From the NCBI GenBank assembly GCA_964412105.1, contig CAYPNM010000004.1, positions 59,157 to 123,156 on the forward strand: a stretch of DNA of 64,000 nt, given 5' to 3'. The translations under genes and the position numbers were made by a program. Every line of letters begins with the position of its first letter. Within the stretch, counting starts at the first letter, position 1. Positions 1-8,498 of this stretch are shown piece by piece. Under the pieces are notes generated by a model. It ran no database searches. It saw only the letters and a program-made list of their open reading frames with translations, and was not told where the DNA came from. This DNA is from JAKAGZ01 sp964412105 (GTDB lineage Bacteria; Bacteroidota; Ignavibacteria; Ignavibacteriales; Ignavibacteriaceae).

Positions 1-176
1 TAATTTGAATTATTTTCCTTTAAGCCTTTGCGCCTGTACAAGAGAGACAGAAAAGTTCCTCCAAATACCATACTTATAAAAGGCACAAATAGAAAGAATA
101 TCAAAATTGCCAGGTAATGCAGCAATTGAAGATGTTGCGCAGATTGAGGTATTACAAATTTTTCAAGAAACTCCAT
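1..176 (-). CDS. Membrane protein, N-terminal fragment (cut by window edge)
   Basis: An open frame starts at an ATG at 174-176 (minus strand) and runs off the left edge, giving 58 codons. The start has a GA-rich stretch (AAGAGAG) about 8 bases upstream and lies 24 bases after the heme O synthase stop, so it is probably the next gene of the oxidase operon. The translation begins MEFLEKFVIPQ and then has one clear hydrophobic helix (about residues 20-48) followed by a basic RRKGLK stretch, as in a membrane-anchored protein. The family cannot be named from this much sequence; its place in the operon suggests a respiratory or cytochrome-related membrane protein, which is inference only. Confidence 0.6.
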   Translation of the reverse strand, partial: MEFLEKFVIPQSAQHLQLLHYLAILIFFLFVPFISMVFGGTFLSLLYRRKGLKENNSN

Positions 177-199
177 CGTTTAATGCTCTCTTTTTTCAG

Positions 200-1111
200 T
201 TATAATAATACTATGAGTTTATCAATAGAAATTAAAAATACCAGGATGATGGCAAAAATATTAATTTCCATAAATGCAAAACGAAAATGTTTTTTTTCTT
301 TTGTTGATCTCAATAATTTTATTGCCTTCCAGGTTAGCCAAAGACCAGCAATCAAAAGTCCGTAATTAATCAGTTGCGATCTTACAACCCCAAATAAAGG
401 GATGGTTAATCCTATGACAACTGTGGTGACAATCCATATAAATGTAATTCTACCTAATTGATCCATGCTGAAAATCTGAGTTAATGTCGGAAACCCAGCC
501 TGTTCATAATCATCTCCAAAGATTAAAAGCAGAAGCCAGAAATGTGGAATCTGCCAGATAAAGAAAAACAGAGAAATAATTGCAATACGTGGATCTAAAA
601 GACTTCCGCCAGCCGCAACCCAGCCAATTGCCGGCGGCAATGCACCAACCATTGAACCAGGAATAATCGCAAAAGCATTTACTCTTTTCAAAGGTGTATA
701 AATACCGTTATACCAGATTAAATTTAAAATTCCCAGACCAAGTGCAAGAAGGCCACCACCTAAAACTAAAAGTATTGAACCAATTATCACTAATAAAATT
801 GCAAAATTCAATGCATCCTGAGCTTTAATCCTTCCGGATGGAATTGGACGGCTCCTTGTCCTTTTCATTAAGGCATCAGTATTTCTTTCCTGGTAATGAT
901 TGATAACAGCAGATCCACAGGCCAACAATAAGATTCCAAATGTCGGTAAAATCATACTTAGTGAAAGCCCACCCGACGCACATAAATATCCAAAGATAGT
1001 AGTTATTGTAACAAAAAAGGTTATTCTGAATTTTGTTAGCTCCATTACAATATCAAACTTCTCACGGATGCTTAACTCAACTGAGGCAATATTTATTGTT
1101 TCATTTACCAT
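200..1111 (-). CDS. ctaB: Protoheme IX farnesyltransferase (heme O synthase)
   Basis: 303 aa, the usual length for CtaB/CyoE. This UbiA-family prenyltransferase adds a farnesyl group to heme b to make heme O, needed for the A-type oxidase encoded just upstream. The first aspartate-rich prenyl-diphosphate site is visible as NHYQERNTDALMKRTRSRPI (about residues 91-110) and the second region as GDDYEQAGFPTL. About eight or nine membrane helices are predicted, ending in a hydrophobic C terminus. It follows the subunit II gene by 6 bases, so it is co-transcribed with the oxidase. No heme A synthase (ctaA) is seen in the window. The start ATG fits the family N terminus. Confidence 0.95.
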   Translation of the reverse strand: MVNETINIASVELSIREKFDIVMELTKFRITFFVTITTIFGYLCASGGLSLSMILPTFGILLLACGSAVINHYQERNTDALMKRTRSRPIPSGRIKAQDALNFAILLVIIGSILLVLGGGLLALGLGILNLIWYNGIYTPLKRVNAFAIIPGSMVGALPPAIGWVAAGGSLLDPRIAIISLFFFIWQIPHFWLLLLIFGDDYEQAGFPTLTQIFSMDQLGRITFIWIVTTVVIGLTIPLFGVVRSQLINYGLLIAGLWLTWKAIKLLRSTKEKKHFRFAFMEINIFAIILVFLISIDKLIVLL

Positions 1112-1117
1112 AAAAAT

Positions 1118-1774
1118 TTATTCTGCTGTTGCACTTGAGTCGTTGTCTGAACTGGCTACGCCCGTTCTTTTGCTCTGCTCAGCCATCCATTTATTAAAAT
1201 CTTCCTTGGGAAGAACTTTGACCGCAGAATACATATACGAATGGTTTAGTCCGCAATACTCAGCACAAAAGACTTGGTATGTACCCAATTGCTTGGCGTT
1301 AAACCATTCCTTATTTGTTCTGTTTGGGATACAATCTCTTTTTATGCGAAATGCTGGGACATAAAACGAATGATCCACATCAATAGAATGTAAAAGGAGT
1401 TCTACATCTCTGTTTATCGGCACATATAAAGTGTCGCTTTCAACTCCGTTTGCATATTTATAACTCCATCTCCACATTTGGGCAGTGACATTAACGACCA
1501 TTGAATCCTTGGGAGGATCGGATAAGTCTTTAAAGCCCACCCAACCAAGCCAGAACATAACTAGAGCAATCAGGGTTGGAATTACCGTCCAGGTTATTTC
1601 AAGTGCCATGCTGCCGTGAATGTTTACTGCTTTTTTATTTTTCTTTCTATTATACTTAATTACGAAAACTATCATCAATGTTGTAATAAGTAACAAAAAG
1701 AATGCGCAGATACCGACAAAAATAAAAAAAGTTGTGTCTGTTTCATGAACAAAATTTGATGCTTGTGCAATCAT
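1118..1774 (-). CDS. coxB: Cytochrome c oxidase subunit II
   Basis: 218 aa. Two N-terminal membrane helices (about residues 16-40 and 58-80) are followed by a periplasmic cupredoxin domain. The CuA site is intact: an upstream His in VDHSFYVP and the CAEYCGLNHSYM box (Cys-x3-Cys-x3-His-x2-Met) near residues 167-178. The protein accepts electrons from cytochrome c and passes them to subunit I. It has no C-terminal heme c domain, unlike classical caa3 subunit II, so the electron donor is probably one of the separate cytochromes c of the same operon. Its ATG overlaps the stop of the preceding small subunit by one base. Confidence 0.95.
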   Translation of the reverse strand: MIAQASNFVHETDTTFFIFVGICAFFLLLITTLMIVFVIKYNRKKNKKAVNIHGSMALEITWTVIPTLIALVMFWLGWVGFKDLSDPPKDSMVVNVTAQMWRWSYKYANGVESDTLYVPINRDVELLLHSIDVDHSFYVPAFRIKRDCIPNRTNKEWFNAKQLGTYQVFCAEYCGLNHSYMYSAVKVLPKEDFNKWMAEQSKRTGVASSDNDSSATAE

Positions 1775-2085
1775 TATTTTATTAAACCTTGCATTTTAGA
1801 ATAATCTGAAAATAATAATACTAATGTTATAATTATGAAAAAGAGTGCCACAGTAATAAAAATTTTGAATGTCCTGGATTCGGTGTTCAAATGCATAAAT
1901 TCAGTAATTACTAAATATGATTTAATTGATGCAATTATTATAGCCATGGCAATTGTAACATCGCCAAGGTTTATTCCTGCCACTGCTACTGTTATAGCAG
2001 TGAGGGTCAACAAGCCCATCCACACCAGAATATACCTTCCATACGAATGACTCATATGATCTGTAAGTTCGTTATTGTTTGCCAT
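1774..2085 (-). CDS. Cytochrome c oxidase subunit IV (CtaF/CoxD-like)
   Basis: 103 aa with three predicted membrane helices and no catalytic residues, the size and topology of the small subunit IV of bacterial caa3/aa3 oxidases (cytochrome C oxidase subunit IV family). The segment around SYLVITEFMHLN lies between helices, as is typical of this family. It lies between the genes for subunits III and II with only 10 bases on one side and a one-base overlap on the other, so it is translated as part of the oxidase unit. It probably stabilises the complex rather than taking part in catalysis. Confidence 0.85.
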   Translation of the reverse strand: MANNNELTDHMSHSYGRYILVWMGLLTLTAITVAVAGINLGDVTIAMAIIIASIKSYLVITEFMHLNTESRTFKIFITVALFFIIITLVLLFSDYSKMQGLIK

Positions 2086-2095
2086 TTAATTTACC

Positions 2096-2719
2096 TCAGG
2101 TTATTAAATAGAATAATGGGAAGAGGAAAATCCAGATAATATCAACCAGGTGCCAATAAAGTCCTGCTGCCTCTAGTTTAACTGTTCTATCAGGTGTAAT
2201 AATATCTTTAATTGTAAAACGCATCATAAACATTATTACAATCATTCCAATGAATACGTGAAGACCATGTAAACCGGTCATTACATAGTATAATCCGTAA
2301 AATAATATATGACCGGGAGGTTGGCTTATTAATTCAGGTGATCCCGGATAATTTCCGTGATGAATCTCAGCAGTCCATTCAAAATATTTATTGATAAGAA
2401 AGATTAATCCGAATATGACCGTAATACCCTGCAATATCAGAGAAAGAATTTTCTTTCCATTTCGCATAGCAACTATTGAGAGAGCAATGGTCATACTACT
2501 TGTGAGGAGTATAGCTGTATTGGTCGTACCAATAAATACATTCATTGATTTTGCTGCAACGTGAAAACTTTCCTGATGAAGAAATCTGTAAACGGAATAG
2601 GTAAAAAATAAACCTCCGAAAAGAATCAACTCCGTAAACAGGAAAAGCCACATTCCCATTCTGGAGCCGACATCATCCCTATGCACGTGAGTTGTTACTG
2701 TCTGTTCTTGAGTACTCAC
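2096..2719 (-). CDS. coxC: Cytochrome c oxidase subunit III
   Basis: 207 aa, the short (five-helix) form of heme-copper oxidase subunit III. Characteristic stretches are LFLFTELILFGGLFFTY near the N terminus, GLHGLHVFIGM in the middle and YWHLVDIIWIFLFPLFYL at the C terminus. The subunit has no metal centre and supports proton uptake and stability of subunit I. The ATG overlaps the stop of subunit I by four bases, so translation is coupled. Confidence 0.95.
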   Translation of the reverse strand: MSTQEQTVTTHVHRDDVGSRMGMWLFLFTELILFGGLFFTYSVYRFLHQESFHVAAKSMNVFIGTTNTAILLTSSMTIALSIVAMRNGKKILSLILQGITVIFGLIFLINKYFEWTAEIHHGNYPGSPELISQPPGHILFYGLYYVMTGLHGLHVFIGMIVIMFMMRFTIKDIITPDRTVKLEAAGLYWHLVDIIWIFLFPLFYLIT

Positions 2720-4368
2720 TTTACCTCCTCTAATTCTACATCATTGTCTTTATATTCATAAGGTCCGCTTACTACATCGGGTATCTTATCAAAGTTATTA
2801 TAAGGAGGTGGAGTTGCAACAGTCCATTCAAGAGTTTCTCCGCCCCATAAATTTCTTTCAGTTATTCTTGGACCCTTAATAACAGATTTTAATAAATTAT
2901 AAAACATTAATAATATTCCGAAAATCATTATCCACGATCCCACTGTTGATATATCATGATAAACCTGGAATTGCGGCAGATAATGATATGATCTTCTCGG
3001 CATTCCAAGCCAGCCCATTATAAAGAAAGGGAAATAAAGTATATTGAATCCGGTAAATACAAACCAGAAAGCAACCTTGGCAACTTTTTTATTATACATT
3101 TTCCCAAACATTTTTGGCAGCCAGTAATGCAGGGCGGCAAATACTCCAAAGCCGGCTGTTCCAAAAACAACGTAATGGATATGACCAACAATGAAATAAG
3201 TGTCAGTTAAATGAATATCCAGCGAAAGGGCACCCTGGATTAGTCCGGTCAATCCTCCGATAGAAAATAAAAATATAAATGCAAGAGCATATAGCATAGG
3301 CGGATCGAGCTGAATGGATCCTTTGTATAATGTTGCGGTCCAGTTAAATACTTTAATAGCACTAGGTATAGCGACCATAAATGTTAAGAGTGAAAATACA
3401 AAATCTGCAGATTGACTCATCCCGACTGCGAACATGTGATGTCCCCAAACCAGCGAACCGAATAATGCTATTGCCAAACTTGAATATGCTATAAATTTGT
3501 ATCCAAATATAGTCCTGTGTGAGAAAGTCGGAATAATTTCCGAGATAACTCCCATTGCAGGTACTGCCATTATATAGACCGCAGGATGTGAGTATATCCA
3601 GAACAAATGTTGAAATAATATCGGATCTCCACCAAGCGATGGATCAAAAATACCTACATGAAAAACTCTTTCAATAATTACCAAAAGTAGTGTAATTCCT
3701 ATTACTGGAGTGACAATTACCTGAATCCAGCCCGTTGCATAAAGCCCCCACGAGAATAGCGGCATCTTGAACCATCCCATTCCCGGAGCTCTTAATCTAT
3801 GAATAGTAGTTATAAAGTTTAATCCCGTTAGAATAGATGAGAAACCCAGAATGAAAACTGCTGAGAGTGTGATAATCATGTTTGTGCTGGTGCGCACGCT
3901 ATATGGTATATAGAACGTCCAACCAGTATCAGGAGCACCGCCAGGTAAAAAGATAGCAAGAATAATTAATATGCCACCGGTTATATATAAATACCACGAA
4001 AGCAAATTTAATCTTGGAAATGCAACATCTTCAGCACCAATCATTATTGGTAAGAAAAAATTACCAAACACAGCAGGAATTCCCGGAATTACAAATATAA
4101 AAAGCATTATTACTCCGTGAAGAGTAAAGAATGCATTATAAGTTTGCGGTCCAACGATTGTCCCTTGAGGTGTTAATAATTCAATTCTTATTAATCCACC
4201 GAGAGTCATTCCCACCAGGAACCAACTCAACAAAGCAACCATATAAAGAATTCCAATCCTCTTATGGTCCGTTGAAAGTATCCAGGCAAAAATACCCTTA
4301 TGCTTTCCTTTATGATCTAAATATGATTCATGACCATTAGACTGAACAGTTTCAGCAGCAGCTGCCAT
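2716..4368 (-). CDS. ctaD: Cytochrome c oxidase subunit I (A-type heme-copper oxidase)
   Basis: 550 aa with 12 membrane helices; reduces O2 to water at the heme a3-CuB centre and pumps protons. The low-spin heme His lies in FFTLHGVIMLF. The active-site box reads IYSHPAVYIM, and the CuB histidines lie in WGHHMFAVGM. Both C-terminal heme ligands lie in VGHIHYVVFG. Where A1-type enzymes have HPEVYI with the D-channel glutamate, this protein has YSHPAVYI. That is the A2-type signature, in which a Tyr-Ser pair is thought to replace the glutamate, as in Rhodothermus caa3. The gene begins six bases after the stop of the Sco gene. Confidence 0.97.
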   Translation of the reverse strand: MAAAAETVQSNGHESYLDHKGKHKGIFAWILSTDHKRIGILYMVALLSWFLVGMTLGGLIRIELLTPQGTIVGPQTYNAFFTLHGVIMLFIFVIPGIPAVFGNFFLPIMIGAEDVAFPRLNLLSWYLYITGGILIILAIFLPGGAPDTGWTFYIPYSVRTSTNMIITLSAVFILGFSSILTGLNFITTIHRLRAPGMGWFKMPLFSWGLYATGWIQVIVTPVIGITLLLVIIERVFHVGIFDPSLGGDPILFQHLFWIYSHPAVYIMAVPAMGVISEIIPTFSHRTIFGYKFIAYSSLAIALFGSLVWGHHMFAVGMSQSADFVFSLLTFMVAIPSAIKVFNWTATLYKGSIQLDPPMLYALAFIFLFSIGGLTGLIQGALSLDIHLTDTYFIVGHIHYVVFGTAGFGVFAALHYWLPKMFGKMYNKKVAKVAFWFVFTGFNILYFPFFIMGWLGMPRRSYHYLPQFQVYHDISTVGSWIMIFGILLMFYNLLKSVIKGPRITERNLWGGETLEWTVATPPPYNNFDKIPDVVSGPYEYKDNDVELEEVK

Positions 4369-4373
4369 AAAAC

Positions 4374-5183
4374 TTACCTCTTTTTACTTTTAACTTTCCC
4401 GGGCTTTTTAACCCTTAAATAGACTACGAATACTCCAACCAATAACAAAGTCCCAACACCAAAAATATTTAATATGTTGACAACATATTTTTTATCCACA
4501 GGACTATAACTAAAACAAAATGTCAATAACCTGCCTACTGTGGGTAATACTTTTCCGTTTGATGCATCCAAAACCGCCATTTTAAAACTGAAAGGCAAAA
4601 TTCCGAATTCGCCTTTCGAATTATAATCAGGATAAAGATAGCGACTGATCTTTCCATCCGGAGATATAAACATCACGCAAGTAGTATGAATAAATTGTGT
4701 CCCTACTCTTTTAAAATGGAAACCTGCAGCTTCAGTTGTCCGATAAATATTAACACTGTCACCTGTTAGGAATCTCCAGGCATCTGAAGGAAAAGGTTTA
4801 TTGATCATACTCAGAAAATTTCCCTTCTTCTCAAGTGCTACCTGCGGATTCTCACGATCATCGAAGCTTATCGTGACAATATCATAGTCTTTGCCAGGAA
4901 CTAAATCCGATTCGTTCACAATATTTGCTAGTTCCGTCATCAAAGGAGTGCAGATTCCCGGACATTTATAATAAACGAACGCAAGCACAGTAGTTTTATT
5001 GACAATATTTTTAAGAACAACCCTATTTCCGCTAGCATCAAAAAATACCGCGTCCATTGGAAGTTTTCTTCCAAGATGCTCTTCAATGTCTATTTTTTGT
5101 TTTGCCAGCGAATAATTTGGTAACAATAAAAACGAACTAATTAAAAAAATTATGAACAATGTTGGTTTGAAAACCCTGTTCAT
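4374..5183 (-). CDS. Sco1/SenC-family copper chaperone
   Basis: 269 aa. An N-terminal signal/anchor helix is followed by a thioredoxin-fold domain with the copper-binding CPGIC (Cys-x3-Cys) motif near residue 95 and a conserved His in FIHTTCVMF near residue 168. Sco proteins deliver copper to the CuA site of subunit II or reduce its cysteines. Unlike most Sco proteins it also has a C-terminal membrane helix (about residues 236-260, VVNILNIFGVGTLLLVGVF) followed by a basic tail. This is a long form found with Act/oxidase operons in this phylum, as far as I recall. It sits between the cytochrome c and subunit I genes, in line with a role in oxidase assembly. Confidence 0.9.
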   Translation of the reverse strand: MNRVFKPTLFIIFLISSFLLLPNYSLAKQKIDIEEHLGRKLPMDAVFFDASGNRVVLKNIVNKTTVLAFVYYKCPGICTPLMTELANIVNESDLVPGKDYDIVTISFDDRENPQVALEKKGNFLSMINKPFPSDAWRFLTGDSVNIYRTTEAAGFHFKRVGTQFIHTTCVMFISPDGKISRYLYPDYNSKGEFGILPFSFKMAVLDASNGKVLPTVGRLLTFCFSYSPVDKKYVVNILNIFGVGTLLLVGVFVVYLRVKKPGKVKSKKR

Positions 5184-5209
5184 TAAATTTCACCTCCAGC
5201 TAAACTCAC

Positions 5210-6142
5210 TCACATGTATTTGCTTAAATACTTATACAACGTATCCCACTGATTACTATTCAAATTGAATACCTTTCCATTAAATCCATCCTGATGAACT
5301 TCGTTTACTATTATAGTAATAAAAGACTGCTCGTTCTTTTTCCAATCGGGAGTATTGCTCAGAATTGCAAGAGCCTTCATTTCATTCATTGTTACATCCT
5401 TAAAAATTTTAGCGCCGGCATCATTGGCGTCCTGGTTAATAGATCTTATAGTATTTTGGATTTTCTGATATCTATCGGCATTTTCTTTTACAATTATATC
5501 TTCTGCCAGGCTAGTGGGAATTTGCGCAGGGATTTTCTTTCCCTGTGATAAATTATATGTCAAATCCAACATCATCAGATCAGTATCTGTATCTTCTGGC
5601 GGATTTTTAATAAATGTAGCGCGAATGTAAGCAGCTAAAGCAAACAAATCTTCAGGGTTCATGTAAGAATAAGAAGCCATAGCGCTTCCTTTTATACCTT
5701 CCTGCAATGTTGTATAAATACCCGACGTTGTTCGTCCGTTAATCCAGCCGGTATTGCTTGTGTAATTTCTAGGAGGCGGATTTAATCCTGCTGAGGCTGG
5801 TCCATCTCCTTTACCATCCTTCCCATGACAGGAAGAACAATTTGCAGAGAACAAATCTTTGCCTTCCGCAATTAATTCAGGTGTGGGGTTTTTCATTTTC
5901 ATTACATCAACAGGCGGAATAACTTCAGCATTTTTAAAGGGTAAATCCTTAACTACCGCAGAAGTATCAGGCAACTGCGGCGGAACATTTTTCCTGGCAA
6001 TTAAATTAAAATTTGTTACATACAATAATCCCACCGCTAGACCTATAACCAGCAGATAGGGATATGCAAAAGCCAGTATCGTAACTGGATTTCTTTTAGC
6101 TTCTTCTATTTTTTGTTTAATACTTTTTTCAAAAATGCTCAT
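5210..6142 (-). CDS. Membrane-anchored monoheme cytochrome c
   Basis: 310 aa. One N-terminal membrane helix (about residues 28-47) anchors a periplasmic domain with a single heme c site, CSSCH, near residue 103, in the usual class I context NCSSCHGKDGKGDGPA. A Met-rich stretch about 50-60 residues later (SAMASYSYMNPEDLFALAAYI) can supply the sixth ligand. The last 120 residues hold no recognisable domain. It is the gene after actF and before sco, so it is likely the electron carrier between alternative complex III and the CuA subunit. Because an ActE-like heme domain is already fused to ActD upstream, this is an additional cytochrome. Confidence 0.88.
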   Translation of the reverse strand: MSIFEKSIKQKIEEAKRNPVTILAFAYPYLLVIGLAVGLLYVTNFNLIARKNVPPQLPDTSAVVKDLPFKNAEVIPPVDVMKMKNPTPELIAEGKDLFSANCSSCHGKDGKGDGPASAGLNPPPRNYTSNTGWINGRTTSGIYTTLQEGIKGSAMASYSYMNPEDLFALAAYIRATFIKNPPEDTDTDLMMLDLTYNLSQGKKIPAQIPTSLAEDIIVKENADRYQKIQNTIRSINQDANDAGAKIFKDVTMNEMKALAILSNTPDWKKNEQSFITIIVNEVHQDGFNGKVFNLNSNQWDTLYKYLSKYM

Positions 6143-6157
6143 ATATGCCCTGCTGTA

Positions 6158-7348
6158 CTAAAGGTGAAAGTTTAATCCCCGTTCTAATTTGGGATCTCCC
6201 ACAGGAACTAAGTTAGTTTTCTCGGTCATTTTGTTGAATACAAGAATCAGAATTCCTACAAAGAATATGGGATATACAAAATCAATCCAGCTGAACGAAT
6301 AAATGTGATCAGTTCTTGACATACTTGGAATAATTAACCAGTATAGATCAAGGAAATGAACGCACAAGATCCATATCGACATAAACTTTAATCGTTTGAA
6401 ATTTGTTTTGGCCTCGTAGGATAATAGTCCGAAGAAAGGAACAATAAAATGAGTTACAATTAATAAGAGTGAAATAAGTTTCCATCCACCGTCCCATCTT
6501 TGCATATACCAGAACGTCTCATCGGGCAGATTACCATACCAGACCAGCATATACTGTGAAAAGGCTATGTATCCCCAAAACACGGTAAAAGCAAACATCA
6601 ATGTTCCCAAACTGTAGAAATGATCCTTACCGATTGCGGAATGAAGGTATCCTTTTCCTTTTAATATTAATGCTGTTAATGTCAGCGCCGCAAGCGAACT
6701 CCACACTACACCGGCAAATAAATAAACACCGAATATAGTTGAAAACCATTTCGACTCAAGGCTCATAATCCAATCCACTGCAATTAATGTAATTGTAACC
6801 GCGAAGATTGGCATAAATATTACGGATATAGTTATATTTCTTTTTGTAAGCAGCTGGTCCTGCACACTGTCCTGTTTCCGTGAATTTTTTGTTATCAGCC
6901 AGTAGAATGCACACCAAATCAGAATAATCACTATCACTCTTACCATAAAAAACGGAGTATTCAGGTAGGCAGATTTGGCTTCGAGCATACTATCACTATG
7001 AATATAACTAGAATGCGACCAAAGAAACAATTTACCGGTATTGAAGAAAAGAGGGATAACAAATATCAGCAATAAAGGTAAAGCCGCAGCAAAAAATTCG
7101 CTTATTCTTCTGAATGGCGTGCTCCAGTCTGCATTCGCTGCATATTCCAGTGCGACCAGGAACAATGAACCAACGGCAATACTTAAAAAGAATAAATAAG
7201 AAACAAGGTATGCATAAGATGCTCTATAGCTGTTAACAAGAAAACCCGCTACACCCAGCACCAAACCGATACCGGCAAGTATCATCCCGATTTTTTGTAC
7301 AGATAATGGTAAATTTTCTTTAGTATACCCGGATTCAATTTTGGACAT
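6158..7348 (-). CDS. actF: Alternative complex III subunit ActF (NrfD-like membrane protein)
   Basis: 396 aa with about ten membrane helices, related to NrfD/PsrC and to ActC of the same operon. ActF is the second quinol-site-type membrane subunit of alternative complex III, a menaquinol:cytochrome c oxidoreductase that replaces the bc1 complex. The segment WSTPFRRISEFFAAALPLLL and the ending ...DPKLERGLNFHL are typical of the family. The start overlaps the actDE stop by 14 bases. Confidence 0.9.
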   Translation of the reverse strand: MSKIESGYTKENLPLSVQKIGMILAGIGLVLGVAGFLVNSYRASYAYLVSYLFFLSIAVGSLFLVALEYAANADWSTPFRRISEFFAAALPLLLIFVIPLFFNTGKLFLWSHSSYIHSDSMLEAKSAYLNTPFFMVRVIVIILIWCAFYWLITKNSRKQDSVQDQLLTKRNITISVIFMPIFAVTITLIAVDWIMSLESKWFSTIFGVYLFAGVVWSSLAALTLTALILKGKGYLHSAIGKDHFYSLGTLMFAFTVFWGYIAFSQYMLVWYGNLPDETFWYMQRWDGGWKLISLLLIVTHFIVPFFGLLSYEAKTNFKRLKFMSIWILCVHFLDLYWLIIPSMSRTDHIYSFSWIDFVYPIFFVGILILVFNKMTEKTNLVPVGDPKLERGLNFHL

Positions 7349-8498
7349 TTGAAACAGACTCCTTATTAGCTAACTTTAAATCAGACTCTTTGGCGTTTTC
7401 CGCTCTTTGTAAAACCCTGATATAATCTATAATTGCCCATCTTTCATCTCTGGTTATTTGCCTGGCATATGAAGGCATGGCATTTTGACCATCAGTAATT
7501 ATGTGATAAATTCTTCCGTCTGGATAGTTTATTATTTTTTCCGAATGCAGGGTAGGTCCGCTTGGGAATTGTCCCTGCAACCTGCTGTCACCATTTCCAA
7601 AATTGCCGTGACATGGGCTGCAAAAGGTCAAAAATTTTCTTTTTCCAAGATCTAGTATTGGCTTGGTAGGAATAGTTGGATTTGAAAGTACCTGTGTCGG
7701 GTTTGCTTCACCTTTATAAGGATAAGGCATATATCCTCTTGCAATTGTGCCTTCTACAGGCGGACGCATCCCCTCACCGTTTGCAAAAATACTACTTCCT
7801 TCCTGTGCAGATAACTTGCTTTGATAATCCATCCAGTCAAATGGTGTTATATACATTAATTTATTTAATGTGACATAGGTCAATCCGGAAGTAAGGGCAG
7901 CAACAACTATCAGGAAGAGAATAAATTTCGGTGCAAACATCCTGTACTTTTCTGGTTCCGGAAAGTAAATACTATCAATTTTATATGCGCCGAGTTTCTT
8001 AAGAAATTCCGTCACTTCGGCCTTATCAAATTTTTCATCTTCGGCTTCAATAACCAGTCCGTACTTATCAGCAGATACGGCTTTCATATATTCCGTATCA
8101 TGCAAAGGATGAGCATTATCAGGAAGTTTGAAATAAACGGCGATCATTCCAACCACAGTTGAAATAGCTCCAAAAAGCACGGTGATTTCAAATGTTATAG
8201 GAATAAAAGCAGGCGCAGCGAAAAACGGTTTACCTCCCACTACTAAATTATAGCTCACAGCATAGCACCACCACATAAACAGAAAGATGAATGTCGCTCC
8301 TGACAATCCAAAGAACAAAGTTACAAACCCAATCTTTGACTGCCCCATTCCCATTGCACGATCCATTCCGTGCATAGGGTAAGGCGTATTAACATCAAAT
8401 TTTTTATACCCGGCTGCTGTGGTCTTCTTTGCGGCATTAATAATCTCATCAGGAGTTTTGAAGAGAGCTGCCAGTGAATAAAGTTTTTTATTAGCCAT
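7335..8498 (-). CDS. actDE: Alternative complex III ActD-ActE fusion (DUF3341 membrane protein + cytochrome c)
   Basis: About 387 aa from the ATG at 8498 (MANKKLYSLAALFK). This start is preferred to an upstream in-frame one at 8540 because it follows the strong GGAG of AAGGAGATCATA and matches the ActD N terminus. Residues 1-200 are the DUF3341 domain with two membrane helices (LFFGLSGATFIFLFMWW and ITFEITVLFGAISTVVGMIA). A third helix at about 192-212 leads into a periplasmic cytochrome c domain with one heme site, CSPCH, near residue 293, and a Met ligand candidate in GQNAMPSYARQI. ActD and ActE are separate genes in well-studied Act operons, so this is a fused form. The CDS overlaps actC by eight bases. 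Confidence 0.9.
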   Translation of the reverse strand: MANKKLYSLAALFKTPDEIINAAKKTTAAGYKKFDVNTPYPMHGMDRAMGMGQSKIGFVTLFFGLSGATFIFLFMWWCYAVSYNLVVGGKPFFAAPAFIPITFEITVLFGAISTVVGMIAVYFKLPDNAHPLHDTEYMKAVSADKYGLVIEAEDEKFDKAEVTEFLKKLGAYKIDSIYFPEPEKYRMFAPKFILFLIVVAALTSGLTYVTLNKLMYITPFDWMDYQSKLSAQEGSSIFANGEGMRPPVEGTIARGYMPYPYKGEANPTQVLSNPTIPTKPILDLGKRKFLTFCSPCHGNFGNGDSRLQGQFPSGPTLHSEKIINYPDGRIYHIITDGQNAMPSYARQITRDERWAIIDYIRVLQRAENAKESDLKLANKESVSNVQN

